DNA of 64,000 bases, taken from positions 32,650,289 to 32,714,288 of the forward strand of contig OX457042.1 of NCBI GenBank assembly GCA_949752735.1, in the 5' to 3' direction. The notes under the pieces are model-generated. The model was given only the letters and a program-made list of their open reading frames with translations. It made no database searches and was not told the DNA's origin. Shown here piece after piece: positions 22,801 to 33,500 of the stretch (positions are counted from its first letter, which is position 1; each line of letters begins with the position of its first letter). The DNA is from Lumbricus terrestris (lineage: Eukaryota > Annelida > Clitellata > Crassiclitellata > Lumbricidae). The translations under genes were made by a program, and so were the position numbers.

Positions 22801-25800
22801 GTGCTTGAAGGGGCGCTATAACAAGTGTGCATACAAACAAACAAGCAAACACTTGACCAATTTTGTTTTGAAAAGAAACAGATGGGCACAATAATTTTCA
22901 ACTTAAATTTACTAGGAAAACTGCACAACGTCCTAAAGTTGATTTGGATGGATGAATAACTTTTAGTTGTAAGCAGCAGAAGTACCTCGCTCATCTGCCA
23001 GACGTCAGCGTCATCATACCATTCCACAACGAGCACTGGTCGACGCTGTTGCGCTCGGTTGAGACCGTGCTCAAGCGCTCGCCAAAACATCTTATTCACG
23101 AGATTCTCCTGGTCGATGATTTCAGCTCAAAAGGTTAGACCTCTTCCATGATTGTCGTCGGTCCCTGGACTTCGGAGCATGACCCAATTGAGACTTTTAG
23201 GACCAAAATCACTTACATCCCGTCTTCTGCTGTATTCATCCATTCATTCATTCAAGTATATGTCACCTCTTCATGGAAACTACTCAGAGGTGCTCCTGAC
23301 TCAGAGGCAGATAAAATCTACATGGTTACTTATCCAGCATTGGCTGATAGGGGAGTGCTCTTGGTCCCGTTTGCTTGTAAATCCTTCATGCAGAGTCATG
23401 CTTTTTCTGTGGTTGGCCCGGTGGTTATGGATGCCCTCTCACTTGAGCTGCGCCTGTTCCCTAGATCACTCTCTGACGCATTCTATGAGCACCTAAAAAC
23501 TATTCTGTTTGGCCATGCTGGAGTCGGGAGCGCCTCTGAGTAGTTTTCTTGAAGAGGTGCTATATAAATACTTGAATGAATGAATGAATTTAGCTGAACG
23601 ATTGTTGTGTTCAGTATTTATTATCTGTTTACATCCCGTCTTCTGCTGTATTCATTCATTCATTCATTCATTCATTCATTCAAGTATATGTCATCTCTTC
23701 ATGGAAACTCAGAGGTGCTCCTGACTCAGAGACAGATAAAACCTACTTGGTTACTTATCCAGCGTGGGCTGTCTCTCTATCTCTGTCTCAGATATCGAGT
23801 CATCGACTTAATTATAGCTTTGGTTTGGTGTATTAGACACCCGTATTGGAGTCACTGATTAATAATATTACAAGTAATAATAATAATATTAATGATAATA
23901 ATGATAGCTGACGTTAAAGTTACCAATTACGAACCCTTGCATGTGCTGAGGACTCGGCCAGGTGTAGTGCCGCCGTATAAATGTGACGTTCGTGGGTCTA
24001 ACAGTAATCGTAACAAACAAAATTAATTTCTTCAATCATTCTGAGAGTTTTTATAGCAGCTCTTCACATATCTATGCAGAGGCACTCTCTGCTTACCTAT
24101 AATATGACGTCAAATGACATGACAATGAATAATTACACTCGTTGGCTAAACGTAAATTATAGTCGCAAACAAACCATTGGACATTCGACATGGCATGAGA
24201 CTTTTGTTTACCATGTGTGTGTGTGTGTCTGTGTGTGTGTCTGTGTGTGTGTCTAGCCATGTTTACTCTTTCATTTCCTGTTTGTGTATTTGAAAAGAAC
24301 ACTGCAAGAAGCCGCTCGACGATTATCTGTCAACACACTACGATGGCAAGGTGAAGGTGGTACGCCAGGAGAGGCGTGAAGGTCTCATCCGTACACGAAT
24401 CACCGGGGCAAGAGTTGCTGGTGGCCAGGTCCTCATCTTTCTCGACTCACATGTCGAGGCCAACATTAACTGGTTGCCTCCGTTGCTAGGTTAGTCAACT
24501 GGGCAACATTTCATCGACTTGTGTCAAATGGTTGTGGATTAATTGTGGATTCAATGGCTGTCTCAGTTGTTTGTCATTTCGGTCCACACCGAAATCGGTG
24601 TTAAGTCGGAAATTACACTTCAGAGATATATAGGGAAATAGTATGTTTATGCTGTGATTCGTTGATTGAAAAGGGACTTATCACCAGAATGCTGTATAGA
24701 TGACTTGTTTGACACTAATATTTTAGTCATTTCATTCAACGTGTGATTTGCTGCACACTTTTTAGTTACCAATTATTACTTCGTTAGTTACCAATTATTA
24801 CTTCGGTGTGTCAGAATGATGTTTCATGCCCCATTGTGCATTTGCATATGGTGTACTAAAAAATACTTGCTTACATACTTTTTCTTGCTTGCTAGGAGTC
24901 ACATGATTGTCTTATGATTCACAACATTTTCTCTGTGGCCATTTGAATCGCTTGTCTGATCTTTTCAGACCCTATCGCTGAAGACTACCGGACAGTCGTC
25001 TGTCCTTTCATCGACGTCGTTGACTACGAGAACTTTGCGTACCGAGCGCAGGACGAAGGAGCAAGAGGAGCGTTTGACTGGGAGTTCTTCTACAAGAGAC
25101 TTCCACTCCTACCGGAAGATCTTAAGCATCCAGCGAGACCATTCAAGTAGTCTTGATTATTCAAGTATTCTAGATCATTCAAGTATGCTAGACCATTCAA
25201 GTTGATAGATCATTCAAGTATGCTAGACCACTCAAGTATGCTAGACCATTCAAGTACTCTAGATCATTCAAGCATTCTAGATCAGTCAAGTATGCTAGAC
25301 CATTCTAGTATGCTAAACCATTCAAGTATGCTAAACCATTCAAGTATGCTAGACCATTCAAGTATTCAAGACCATTCAAGTATGCTATCTCTCAGATCCA
25401 TAGCGTTGTTTATTTTGCCTTGAGAGTATCTGCTCAGTATGTCATTGGTTACTAGACTATCAGATCGGGAAGGCCAGGAAAGTAAAGTACTAACACTTAT
25501 TTGTGGTAACAAGTTATTACCCAGGTCTACAGGGAGTAGGGATCTTGAAGAAGCGCTATAGAAATCTGATTTAATGATTTAGTGATTGATTGATTGACTG
25601 ATTGATTGATTGATATCGCCGAAACGGTTTGGGTTCAACTCCTTGCCATGGCTTATTATTGTTTCGTGATTTCTGATCCACTTGCGAACTGGGTGAACTC
25701 AGCTATAGCAGTGAGTACATTGACTATAGCAGTGAGTACATTGACTATAGCAGTGAGTACATTGACTATAGCAGTGAGTACATTGACTATAGCAGTGAGT

Positions 25801-28800
25801 ACATTGACTATAGCAGTGAGTACATTGACTATAGCAGTGAGTACATTGACTATAGCAGTGAGTACATTGACTATAGCAGTGAGTACATTGACTATAGCAG
25901 TGAGTACATTGACTATTGCAGTGAGTACATTGACTATAGCAGTGAGTACATTGACTATAGCAGTGAGTACATTGACTATAGCAGTGAGTACATTGACTAT
26001 AGCAGTGAGTACATTGACTATAGCAGTGAGTACATTGATTATAGGAAGATCACTTTTTCCAATTCTTAATAAGATATCTGCGATGGTTTAATGGTTTTTT
26101 TGTGCTAAACTATAATCTCCTTGAGGTCAGGGATGCGATGGTTGTAAGACAAGATTCATATGCCATGGCCATGGAAGTCAAGCTGCTCTGCACTTAATTT
26201 GTGGTAGCAAGTTATTACCCGGGTAATTGCTTAATTGTGCTACTTGTAAATTGTGAAAAATTAATGTGTTTTCTATCAGTGTGTGTATTTTCGTTTTGCA
26301 GGAGTCCCGTTATGGCTGGAGGACTTTTTGCCATCAATGCAAAGTGGTTTTGGGAACTTGGTGGCTATGACCCAGGTCTCGACATATGGGGCGGAGAGCA
26401 GTATGAACTTTCATTCAAGGTGATATACAAAATGTCACTAATACCACATTTAAATTCCTTTTCTATGTAACTCAATATTAGAAAAATGATTTTGTGTCAT
26501 TAGTTGCAGGAGTTTTAGCTTTCTGCTTCAAAATTTATGTACTATGAAGTCACAGGTCCCTGGAGAACTAAGACTAATTGAGGACTGTATGAGCTAATGG
26601 CTACAAATGGCCTGAATACTATGGTAGCCTTAGGCCTGTATAAGTCTAGGGACTAAGATGGACAAATTTTTACTAAAATTGTTAAAAGGTTAATATGGTT
26701 TACGGACTAATATTGTTTCAGGAGTGAACTGACTTAAGTTCTAAGACAGGCTGAGGACTAGGTTAGAATTTAAAAGATGTTCTGATCTAAGCACTTGAGT
26801 GTTCTAACGACTTAAGTGGTCTTATTACAGCAATGGTCAATGAGGGTCAGCTACCTAAGATTTTTGTAGGGCCTGTAGGCTTTATTAGTAAACGCTCTAA
26901 TTTATTTTAGTCTGTGGTTGTCTAGAATAAAATGGTCTTAGAATTAAGATGGTCTAAAGACTCTGCTGGTTGTTGTCTGTTGTCTGTTGCTACTCTGGCT
27001 GTTGTCTGTTGCTTCTCTGGCTGTTGTCTGTTGCTACTCTGGCTGTTGTCTGTTGCTACTCTGGCTGTTGTCTGTTGCTACTCTGGCTGTTGTCTGTTGC
27101 TACTCTGGCTGTTGTCTGTTGCTACTTTGGCTGTTGTCTGTTGCTACTTTGGCTGTTGTGTCTGTTGCTACTCTGGCTGTTGTCTGTTGCTACTCTGGCT
27201 TTTGTCTGTTGCTACTCTGACTGTTGTCTGTTGCTACTCTGACTGTTGTCTGTTGCTACTATCCCCAATGCTTACATCTGTGCATTTATGAATATGAATG
27301 TCTGTTGTCAATCAATTCTAGCTTTGGCAGTGTGGAGGGCAGATGGTTGATGCACCTTGCTCACGAGTCGGTCACATCTACCGCAAATTTGCTCCATTTC
27401 CAAATCCTGGAGTTGGAGACTTTGTTGGTCGGGTGAGACCTTTTTTTAAGAAGTTGATTCAACAGTTTGTATTCGTTCTATTAAAAATAAATTTTACCGT
27501 CGAAGTGCTTGAGTCAGATTTGACCAATAGGAATTGAGTGATAATTAATTTTAAATCATTCCAAACTGTGACAGATTATAATTATTGCAGATATTGTGCT
27601 ATAAAACTTGATTAGCCAAACAATCAATAAGTCAATGAATCTTTTGCCCATCTTGTCTAATGGCTCGGTTAATTTGTAATCTAGTGACTAATCAATAAAG
27701 ACAACTGAGTCATAGAGTAGCGCCACTTTAATTACTTACCTAATACTTGGGACTATGCATTTATGAACTATGGTGCCAGACTTGTTTCATGTCCTTAGTC
27801 AACAGCTATTTTTGAGAAGACTCAAATTACTCACTGTTCACTTTAAAATGCTGTACTAAATAATTGAAAACTAACTAAGATATTTTGCACAGCTGTCATG
27901 AATGGCGTAAGAAGCAAATGAATACTCAACCATTTGCAGAAGTCTGGACCATGTATTTGTTGCCAATTAATTATTGTAAGCAATTCTGCCGCAAGTGATA
28001 TAAAAGTGAATTTAAATACTTTTAGAATTATATTATCAACGATTTCTCAAAGTCCAGACCCAGTTATTGGGCATCAATTATGAAATTAAACACTGTTGTA
28101 TGTCTAAGGTGCCATCCACTTATTAAGTACTCAGAAGTCTGGAAATTTAACCTTCTCCTCTCCTTGTATGTACATGTACTTTTTGGACCACAACATGCTT
28201 GACATACCCCCTTCCCCATTCCAAAGAACGGTATTCATGCAGAAATAATGAAACCAGACTGTGTTAGACTCAGTGAGCGGCATGTTGGTTAATAGCAGTC
28301 GGAGTAACATGTTAAATCTGCCACAGTTCTACTTCTGCTGGGTACTGGGTAGTATTCCTACTTCTGCTGGGTACTGGATGGTACTTGTCTGATTGCTGTT
28401 CAGTGGTACTTTTGAACAAGGCCTATTATAGATAACTTATAATCAGGGTTTCACACTTTCTGTTTCTTACACATATGTACATTATCATGTGATCCCATTC
28501 GCAAGCACATATATGCATTTGGGTTGACCTTCCCCTCCATGCTTACATACTTATATTTGAAGGCTTTTTCATTTAGATGACTTTGTCTGTCTTACTGACA
28601 TTAACATCACAGGTTAGAATTATATGAGATGGGCACCATTGTTGCCTGTCAGCTTTGTCTTTGTATTTGTTTTGTTACTTGTCGTGTTTTTTATGCATGC
28701 AAAGCAGAGTGCCATTAGCAGCTGGTACAATAAAGAATCTGCTTAATTACTTACTTACTTACCTACTTAAATGGATGATGGTCCCTAATATATAATTGTG

Positions 28801-31800
28801 GGGCACGGTGGTGTAGTGGTGGCATCGTTGTCTTGAAGCCGGAAGGTTCGAGGTTCGAATCCATCTCAAGTCGCCGCGTAGGGACCTTGGGCAAGTCCTT
28901 CACTCGCAATTGCTCAGCGCTTCGGCGTGAAACTCCGAAGCAGTGACCACTCTGCAGTCGGGAGCGCCTCTGAATAGAAATCTCGAAGGGACGCTATTAC
29001 AATTGCACATGCAAACATAATATGAAAGCTGAATGAACGCTTTTAGAATTTCAAACGAGTCGCTGAGGTGTGGATGGACGAATACAAGGAATATCTGTAC
29101 AATCGTCGTCCGCACTATCGAGCGATCGATGCCGGCGATCTAAGCGAGCAGAAGGCGGTTCGAGAGAGGCTTAAGTGTAAGCCGTTTAAGTGGTTCATGG
29201 AGGAGATAGCATTCGATCTTCCAAAGAAGTATCCACCCGTGGAGCCGCCTATCACGGCACATGGAGAGGTACAAGCTATTCTTTGCAGTTCTTTAACATT
29301 TTCTTTGTGTGTGTTGCAATGTGATGTATTATCTTCTCTTCTTTAGGTCTGCTGTCTCCCGGCAGGTCCAGATGCCCAACGACGCCACTCTTTTCGGTGT
29401 CGTGCTTTTTCTTTGAGTTTTCCATATCCATCCTCCATCATCCAGTCCAAGAACTTTTCCTTAGGTCTTCCTCTTCCCCTCTTCCCTTCCATTTTGCCCT
29501 CCACTATGTCCCTTTGTAAGGAGTTGCCTCTCAGTACATGTCCTATCCAGTTCTTCTGCCTTGTTCTAATTGTATCATCAAGGATCTTTCCTCTTTGGAA
29601 AGGGGGGGGTGGACGATTGAGCATCGACACCACCTTCCTTCACTGCAACATCCATCACTGATTGAGATGTATTATAATGTATACATAATTGTGATCTCCA
29701 AACTTCTAAAGCGCCACTCGAAAGCCAAGCACGGGGCACCAACTTATTCGCGAGCTCTGCGTTGAGTCAGATGAGGGTTGTTCGTAAGAGTAATCCAAAG
29801 GAAGTCCGGGTCGGTTGAGGAAGTTCAGGTTGATTGGAATGTATTCTGTTGTCATGTACTGTATTTTGGTTCTAGCGTAATGTAATGTGGCGTATTCTGA
29901 TGTATTGGTATGATCTGTATTCTAATGTATTGTGCTTATTGAAGTGTGACAGACTTTATGGTATTTTATTGAACCGTAATCTCTTGCATTTTACTCCAAA
30001 GTATTGTAACTAAGTATATTTTATATTCCGCTGTATATAATTGATTATGGGCTACTAAAAAGAACTATCACTGGAAGACTCTTTGTATTCATATATTCAA
30101 TGTTCTGCAATAGTTTAACAAAAAATTCATCAAAATTGACATTGTCATCATCACCAGCAGGAGCATCATAATCCACTTCATCATTGTCATCACGATGAGC
30201 ATCACCATCATCATTATCATCATCCCAGTCGTCATTATCGTCATCATCACTATCACTGTGGTCACTTCTTTTTTGATATTTTCACCGTTTTCCGTTAGTT
30301 TCACGAATGTTTCATTTGTTTCAGCTGCGCAATATCGCTGCAAACTTATGCATTGATACGAAATTTCGTGGTGGAAACCAGAGATTTGGTTTGGAGCCAT
30401 GCACTAAAGACAATCCGGGTCTTGGAGGAGAGCAGGTACATAAGTTCTGGTTCAGTAAATCAGGGACTGTGTGGTTTGGCCTTGATTTATGTGTGTTTGT
30501 GTGTATGATATATATGTGCATGTGTGCAAGACACATGCATGCGTGCATGAGTGTGTGATTGTATGCTGGACTGTTGACTGAGAGGTCTGGGGTTCCAATC
30601 CCTGCTGGAGCAGAAATTTCTTTGGAGATTCCTGCTCAACCTGCACCCTTTACCAACGTTTTGCAAATGGAGTAATGAGGGCTATACTTACTTACTTACT
30701 TACTTACTTACTATGAGGTTCAAAACGGTTAGTCACAGTTGCTCTGTTTTTCTCTTTAGCAAATGGAGCTGACGTGGCATAAGGACTTGAGACCTCGGAA
30801 CCGTGCGATGTGCTTTGACGTTTCACAGTACACGGAGAAGGCGCCCGTCATTCTCTACAACTGCCATGGCATGCGTGGTAACCAATGGTGGAAGTACAAT
30901 GTGGTATGTAGACAATGTGGTAATGTAGACAGTAACTCTTCTAACTAACTTATGGTAGTTTCTAGCATTCTGTAAGATGTCTGTTGTTGGCGATTCCATG
31001 AACGGCTGAATTGAATTTGAATGACTACCACATTGTGGGACGCGGTGGTGTTGGGGTATGTTTGGTCCCTTTGAGCTGGAAGGTTGCAGGTTCGAATCCA
31101 CCTCAAGCCGCCGCTTAGAGAGCCTGAGCAAGTCTTTCACTTGCAATTGCTCATACGCTTTGGTGTGGAACTTCGGTTCAGTGTTCGTGCTGTAGTCGGG
31201 AGCACCTCTGAGCAGCACTTTTGATGGAGTACTATTACAAGTGCTCATACATGCATACATATTTCTTGCCTTCTTGCTTCACTGAAGTGTGGTGGATGTA
31301 GGCTACTATGGAGGTTTAAATGCCTGGAACTCCATATCCATATCTGTCACAACAACTCACGACGACTTACAGTGCATTATAATTACAGTGCCACACAGGT
31401 CATTGATTTGATTAGATTTTGTGGGGGTATGGTGGTGTAGTGGTGGGTTTGGTGCCTTGTAGACAGGGTCGAATCCACCTCGGATTGCCACGTAGGGACC
31501 TTGAACAAGTCCTTCACTCGCAGTTGCTCATGATGCTCTTCAGCGTGAAACTCCGATGCAGTATCTGCATTGTAATCGGAATCGCCTCTGAGTAGAGAGC
31601 TTGAAGGGGCGCTATAGCAAATGCGAGAAATAAATAAATAAATTTGAATCTAATTGACTCACTTCGATTGGATATCTGTAGGCCTACACTCTACTCTACA
31701 GCAAATGACTTGACATATAATTTGATGGCCAGGGCTACAAGTTATTGATGAGCTGCATTGATTTGTTATGAAACTTAAAATTAGGAGACTCTTGTCTTCA

Positions 31801-32747
31801 TTAAAATGTTGGGACATGCAGTGTTTTAATTGAATCATTTCACTGAATAATTGAATAATGTCTGTGTGGGGCGCTGTTGGCACACTGGAAATTTGAAGTA
31901 CATGCACTGGATGGGAAAGGGATTTTTAATTGAAGCATAGAGAAAGAAGACTTAGGTTATCGTATTTTTGCGAATATAACATGTGAGTTATACAAAGTTT
32001 TACAAACCACGCACCCTACCTGCGTGTTATACCTGTGTGCGTGTTATATTTGCGAAAATATGATACTTGATACTGAATCCAGAAACAGACTTTAGATCAA
32101 ACGCTATTAGTGTGATCATATCTGTCAAAGTTTTTGTGATGTTGATTTCTTTTGCGATTTGTCTATTTAAAAAAATTCTTTTAAGATAGATAAAGACGAT
32201 AATATTCTTTATTTTGCCAATAACTATCCACGCTGCTATTTGCATTTCTGTCATAAGAGAGTTTTAAGGGTGGTGCACCATTATTTGGATAGGGTGGTTG
32301 AGGACTTACTAGAGTTAACATAGTGCTGTGTTTTAATTTTTATAGCAGCCATTCTTTTAGCTTATTTTTTGATGAAAATTACTTAATTTTTGGGCATTTG
32401 TTTGAAAACTTGTTTTTTATCTTCAAATTGACCAATCATTTTAGTAAATTTTCTAAATTGTTGCTATTAAAATTAACCAATCATTTTAGTAAATTTTCTA
32501 AATTGTTGCTATTAAAATTAACCAATCATTTTAGTAACTTTTCTAAATTGTTGCTATTCTGTGTGAACAGGAGGAGCGGCAGTTGCTACATGTTCTATCG
32601 TCCCTATGTCTCGACTGTGATGTTGAACGTCGTGAACTGTTCATGATGCCTTGTTCACCCAGTTCAAAAACGCAGAAATGGAAATGGGAACACCTAAATA
32701 CCACAGTTGCCCTAAACGAATGGAATTTGCAAAAGGGCGATTCATAG
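19829..32747 (+). CDS. GALNT10: Polypeptide N-acetylgalactosaminyltransferase, GALNT10 type, complete, 12 coding exons
   Basis: Coding exons: 19864-20046 (exon begins 19829), 20805-20940, 21835-21979, 22967-23133, 24298-24489, 24969-25146, 26302-26419, 27322-27432, 29047-29268, 30325-30435, 30760-30903, 32571-32747. All joins keep frame and give 627 residues. In-frame TGA codons precede ATG in the first exon shown, fixing the start. Residues 9-30 are a type II membrane anchor, as expected for a Golgi enzyme that moves GalNAc from UDP-GalNAc to Ser/Thr. The catalytic domain covers about 165-480: [10 protein letters not shown] at 170-179, LLVDDFSSK at 202-210, the Mn-binding D260-S-H262, and [11 protein letters not shown] at 359-369. 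WGGEQ rather than the commoner WGGEN is typical of GALNT10. A ricin-type lectin domain (about 484-627) has CID, CFD and CLD motifs and QWW/QKW ends. The assignment is strong; the donor of the first coding exon (GTTAGT) is the weakest splice site. Confidence 0.94.
20345..20745. repeat. 19-bp minisatellite in GALNT10 intron
   Basis: Units of 'ggtctggatggcctggtgt' repeat about 20 times with few variants, ending about 60 bp before the acceptor at 20804. The apparent Trp/Gly-rich and His/Pro-rich ORFs on the two strands are artefacts of the repeat. The array is G+T-rich on the transcribed strand. Confidence 0.95.
21385..21480 (+). repeat. Decayed LINE/SINE 3' tail
   Basis: The block aatgcacctctgagtgtgttgtactggaaggtgtgctt resembles the shared tail, but the stem is imperfect. 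It lies in the second coding intron of GALNT10. Confidence 0.45.
22511..22850 (+). mobile_element. tRNA-derived SINE, family A, with internal duplication
   Basis: The head gtggggcgcggtggtgtagtgg and the B-box region gttcgaatccacc are followed by the conserved body. The segment from 'gaatccacctcaa' to 'gcagtcgggagcg' (about 110 bp) occurs twice in tandem, at about 22569-22679 and 22679-22789. The tail is gagcgcctctgagtag..gaaggggcgctata with an ACAA-type end. It stops about 115 bp before the coding exon at 22967. Confidence 0.85.
23215..23780. repeat. Composite of duplicated LINE tails
   Basis: Segments 23219-23341 and 23633-23765 are near-identical and contain a minus-strand tail (cattcattcaagtatatgtc..gaggtgctcctgactcagag). 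Between them, 23380-23590 is a plus-strand LINE end: the frame [19 protein letters not shown] precedes ggagcgcctctgagtag..cttgaagaggtgctatata and (AATG)n. This fits insertion followed by local duplication within one GALNT10 intron. Confidence 0.75.
24210..24256 (+). repeat. (GT)n microsatellite
   Basis: About 20 GT units broken by three CT steps end about 40 bp before the acceptor of the GALNT10 exon at 24298. Confidence 0.95.
25147..25400. repeat. 18-bp minisatellite starting at a GALNT10 splice donor
   Basis: About 14 units of 'accattcaagtatgctag' start at the exon-intron boundary. The exon itself ends 'agaccattcaa' followed by gtagtc. Every unit therefore contains a copy of the last exon bases and a donor-like aa/gta. 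In the host frame the first codon past the junction is TAG, so read-through terminates at once. The apparent LDHSSM repeat ORF is not a gene. Confidence 0.9.
25525..25612 (+). repeat. LINE/SINE 3' tail with (GATT)n
   Basis: The fragment gggagtagggatcttgaagaagcgctatagaaatctg is a truncated tail followed by gattgattgactgattgattg. Only the 3' half of the stem remains. Confidence 0.6.
25690..26045. repeat. 21-bp minisatellite, about 17 near-identical copies
   Basis: The unit 'gcagtgagtacattgactata' is almost invariant over about 355 bp. Because 21 is divisible by three, it is open in one frame and yields a TIAVSTL repeat ORF that is not a gene. It lies in the intron between GALNT10 exons at 24969 and 26302. 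Each unit carries GTGAGT, a strong donor-like hexamer. Confidence 0.97.
26970..27255. repeat. 22-bp minisatellite 'ctctggctgttgtctgttgcta'
   Basis: About 12 copies with a few substitutions run to 67 bp before the acceptor of the exon at 27322. The apparent Leu/Cys-rich ORFs in all three frames come from the period. Confidence 0.95.
27433..28796. other. GALNT10 intron, no recognised element
   Basis: Mostly unique AT-rich intronic sequence. I see no ORF with family motifs and no clear repeat beyond short TACT and duplicated 'tacttctgctgggtactgg' segments near 28330-28380. Confidence 0.5.
28797..29013 (+). mobile_element. tRNA-derived SINE, family A, best-preserved copy
   Basis: The head gtggggcacggtggtgtagtgg holds an A-box-like segment. 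The B box ggttcgaatcc is at 28852-28862. The body contains gtagggaccttgggcaag and cttcactcgcaattgctcag. The 3' tail is gagcgcctctgaatag..cgaagggacgctatta. Its end is 34 bp from the acceptor of the GALNT10 exon at 29047. Confidence 0.9.
29346..29633 (-). pseudogene. LINE ORF2 C-terminal fragment, minus strand
   Basis: The minus strand encodes [37 protein letters not shown] and [12 protein letters not shown]. This 'R.RNWIGH.LR..GKR.RGRP....DW' pattern is the standard C-terminal end of several LINE reverse-transcriptase proteins. It begins 78 bp after a GALNT10 exon and is a 5'-truncated insertion, different from the WN.LP type of LINE end found elsewhere here. Confidence 0.8.
30125..30265. repeat. 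CAT/CATT-rich trinucleotide tract
   Basis: Mixed catcat, cattgt and catcac triplets lie about 60 bp upstream of the GALNT10 acceptor at 30324. The apparent Met/Ile-rich minus-strand ORF reflects this composition. Confidence 0.85.
31034..31260 (+). mobile_element. tRNA-derived SINE, family A
   Basis: The head gtgggacgcggtggtgttgg, B box ggttcgaatcc, body with 'cttagagagcctgagcaag', and a decayed tail gagcacctctgagcag..gatggagtactatta are present, ending in ATAC units. It lies in the last GALNT10 intron. Confidence 0.85.
31421..31642 (+). mobile_element. tRNA-derived SINE, family A
   Basis: The head gtgggggtatggtggtgtag, a shortened B-box region (gggtcgaatccacc), the body gtagggaccttgaacaag, and the tail atcgcctctgagtag..gaaggggcgctata are present, with an AAAT-type end. 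It lies 160 bp from the SINE at 31034. Confidence 0.85.
32431..32562 (+). repeat. 45-bp unit in three tandem copies at the last GALNT10 acceptor
   Basis: Copies begin at 32431, 32476 and 32521 with 'accaatcattttagtaa' and continue with 'ttctaaattgttgctatt'. The third copy runs into gtgtgaacag, the acceptor before the final coding exon at 32571. Branch-point-like and pyrimidine-rich sequence is therefore present three times. Confidence 0.9.
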
Positions 32748-32874
32748 AATCTATTTAAGCGTTTTTTGCTTTCAAAAATGAACAACATGGTGGAATTATT
32801 TATTGTGTGGGATGTGTGGTTTGGTCGAAAGGTCTTTGATTGGTTACGGGACAATTCGACGCGTGACAAGAATT

Positions 32875-33425
32875 ATTTTCATCTATCCAATTTCTATTGA
32901 AGCAAGAATTAATTTCATCAATCCAATTTCTATTGAAGCAAGAATTGTTTTTATCAATCCAATTTCTATTGAAGCAAGAATTAATTTCATCAATCCGATT
33001 TCTATTGAAGCAAGACTTATTTTCATCAGTCCAATCTCTATTGAAGCAAGAATTAATTTCATCAATCCAATTTCTATTGAAGCAGCGATGAATTTCATCA
33101 ATCCATCTTCTATTTGAGCTGCAGTTGCTTTCGTAAATCCAACTTTCATTTAACCAACTTCTATTTAAAGCTTTAAGCAACAATATTTTTTTTATCAATC
33201 CAAGTTCTATATTAACAAAATTTATATTCATGAATCCAACTTCTATTTGGGAAGCAACATTTTCATCAATTCAACGTCTGTTGAAGCAAGAATTATTTTA
33301 ATCAATCCAACTTCTATTTAAGCAACAATTGCTTCCATAAATCCAACTTTTATTGATGCAGGAATCATTTCCTTCAAGCTAACTTCTATTTAGGCAACAA
33401 TGTTTTCATCAATCCCATTTCTATT
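32875..33425. repeat. 36-bp minisatellite 'atccaatttctattgaagcaagaattaatttc'
   Basis: About 14 units with period near 36 bp become more degenerate to the right. Apparent ORFs on both strands (FINPISIEAR and its antisense) are repeat artefacts. It begins about 130 bp past the GALNT10 stop and may be part of its 3' UTR. A related unit on the other strand fills the transposon at 41865-42539. Confidence 0.85.
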
Positions 33426-33434
33426 TATGCAAAA

Positions 33435-33500
33435 AATTTCTTCGATCCACTCCGAGTTGTCCGCTCCGAATTGTCCGGCTCCGAATAGTCCAGGCACCAT
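33435..33500. repeat. Short 'ccgaattgtccg' repeats
   Basis: Three or four copies of 'tccgagttgtccg' or 'tccgaattgtccg' follow the 36-bp array. A related reversed motif, 'gggacaattcgacgcg', is at about 32848, so the array may be bounded by weak inverted repeats. Confidence 0.5.

Noticed and set aside
25147..26045. CRISPR-like array of short direct repeats
   Set aside because: The repeats are contiguous with no unique spacers, the context is a eukaryotic intron, and no Cas-like gene is present.
25606..26091. 161-codon TIAVSTL repeat protein
   Set aside because: The period of 21 nt keeps the frame open; it sits inside a GALNT10 intron with good flanking splice sites.
28797..28870. Possible functional tRNA gene (A-like and B boxes)
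   Set aside because: No cloverleaf could be drawn (acceptor and anticodon arms do not pair) and the sequence continues as a SINE body; the same holds for 5823, 22511, 31034, 31421 and 8295.
29346..29633. Independent host gene on the minus strand
   Set aside because: The protein pattern is the C-terminal end of LINE reverse-transcriptase proteins and lies inside a GALNT10 intron.
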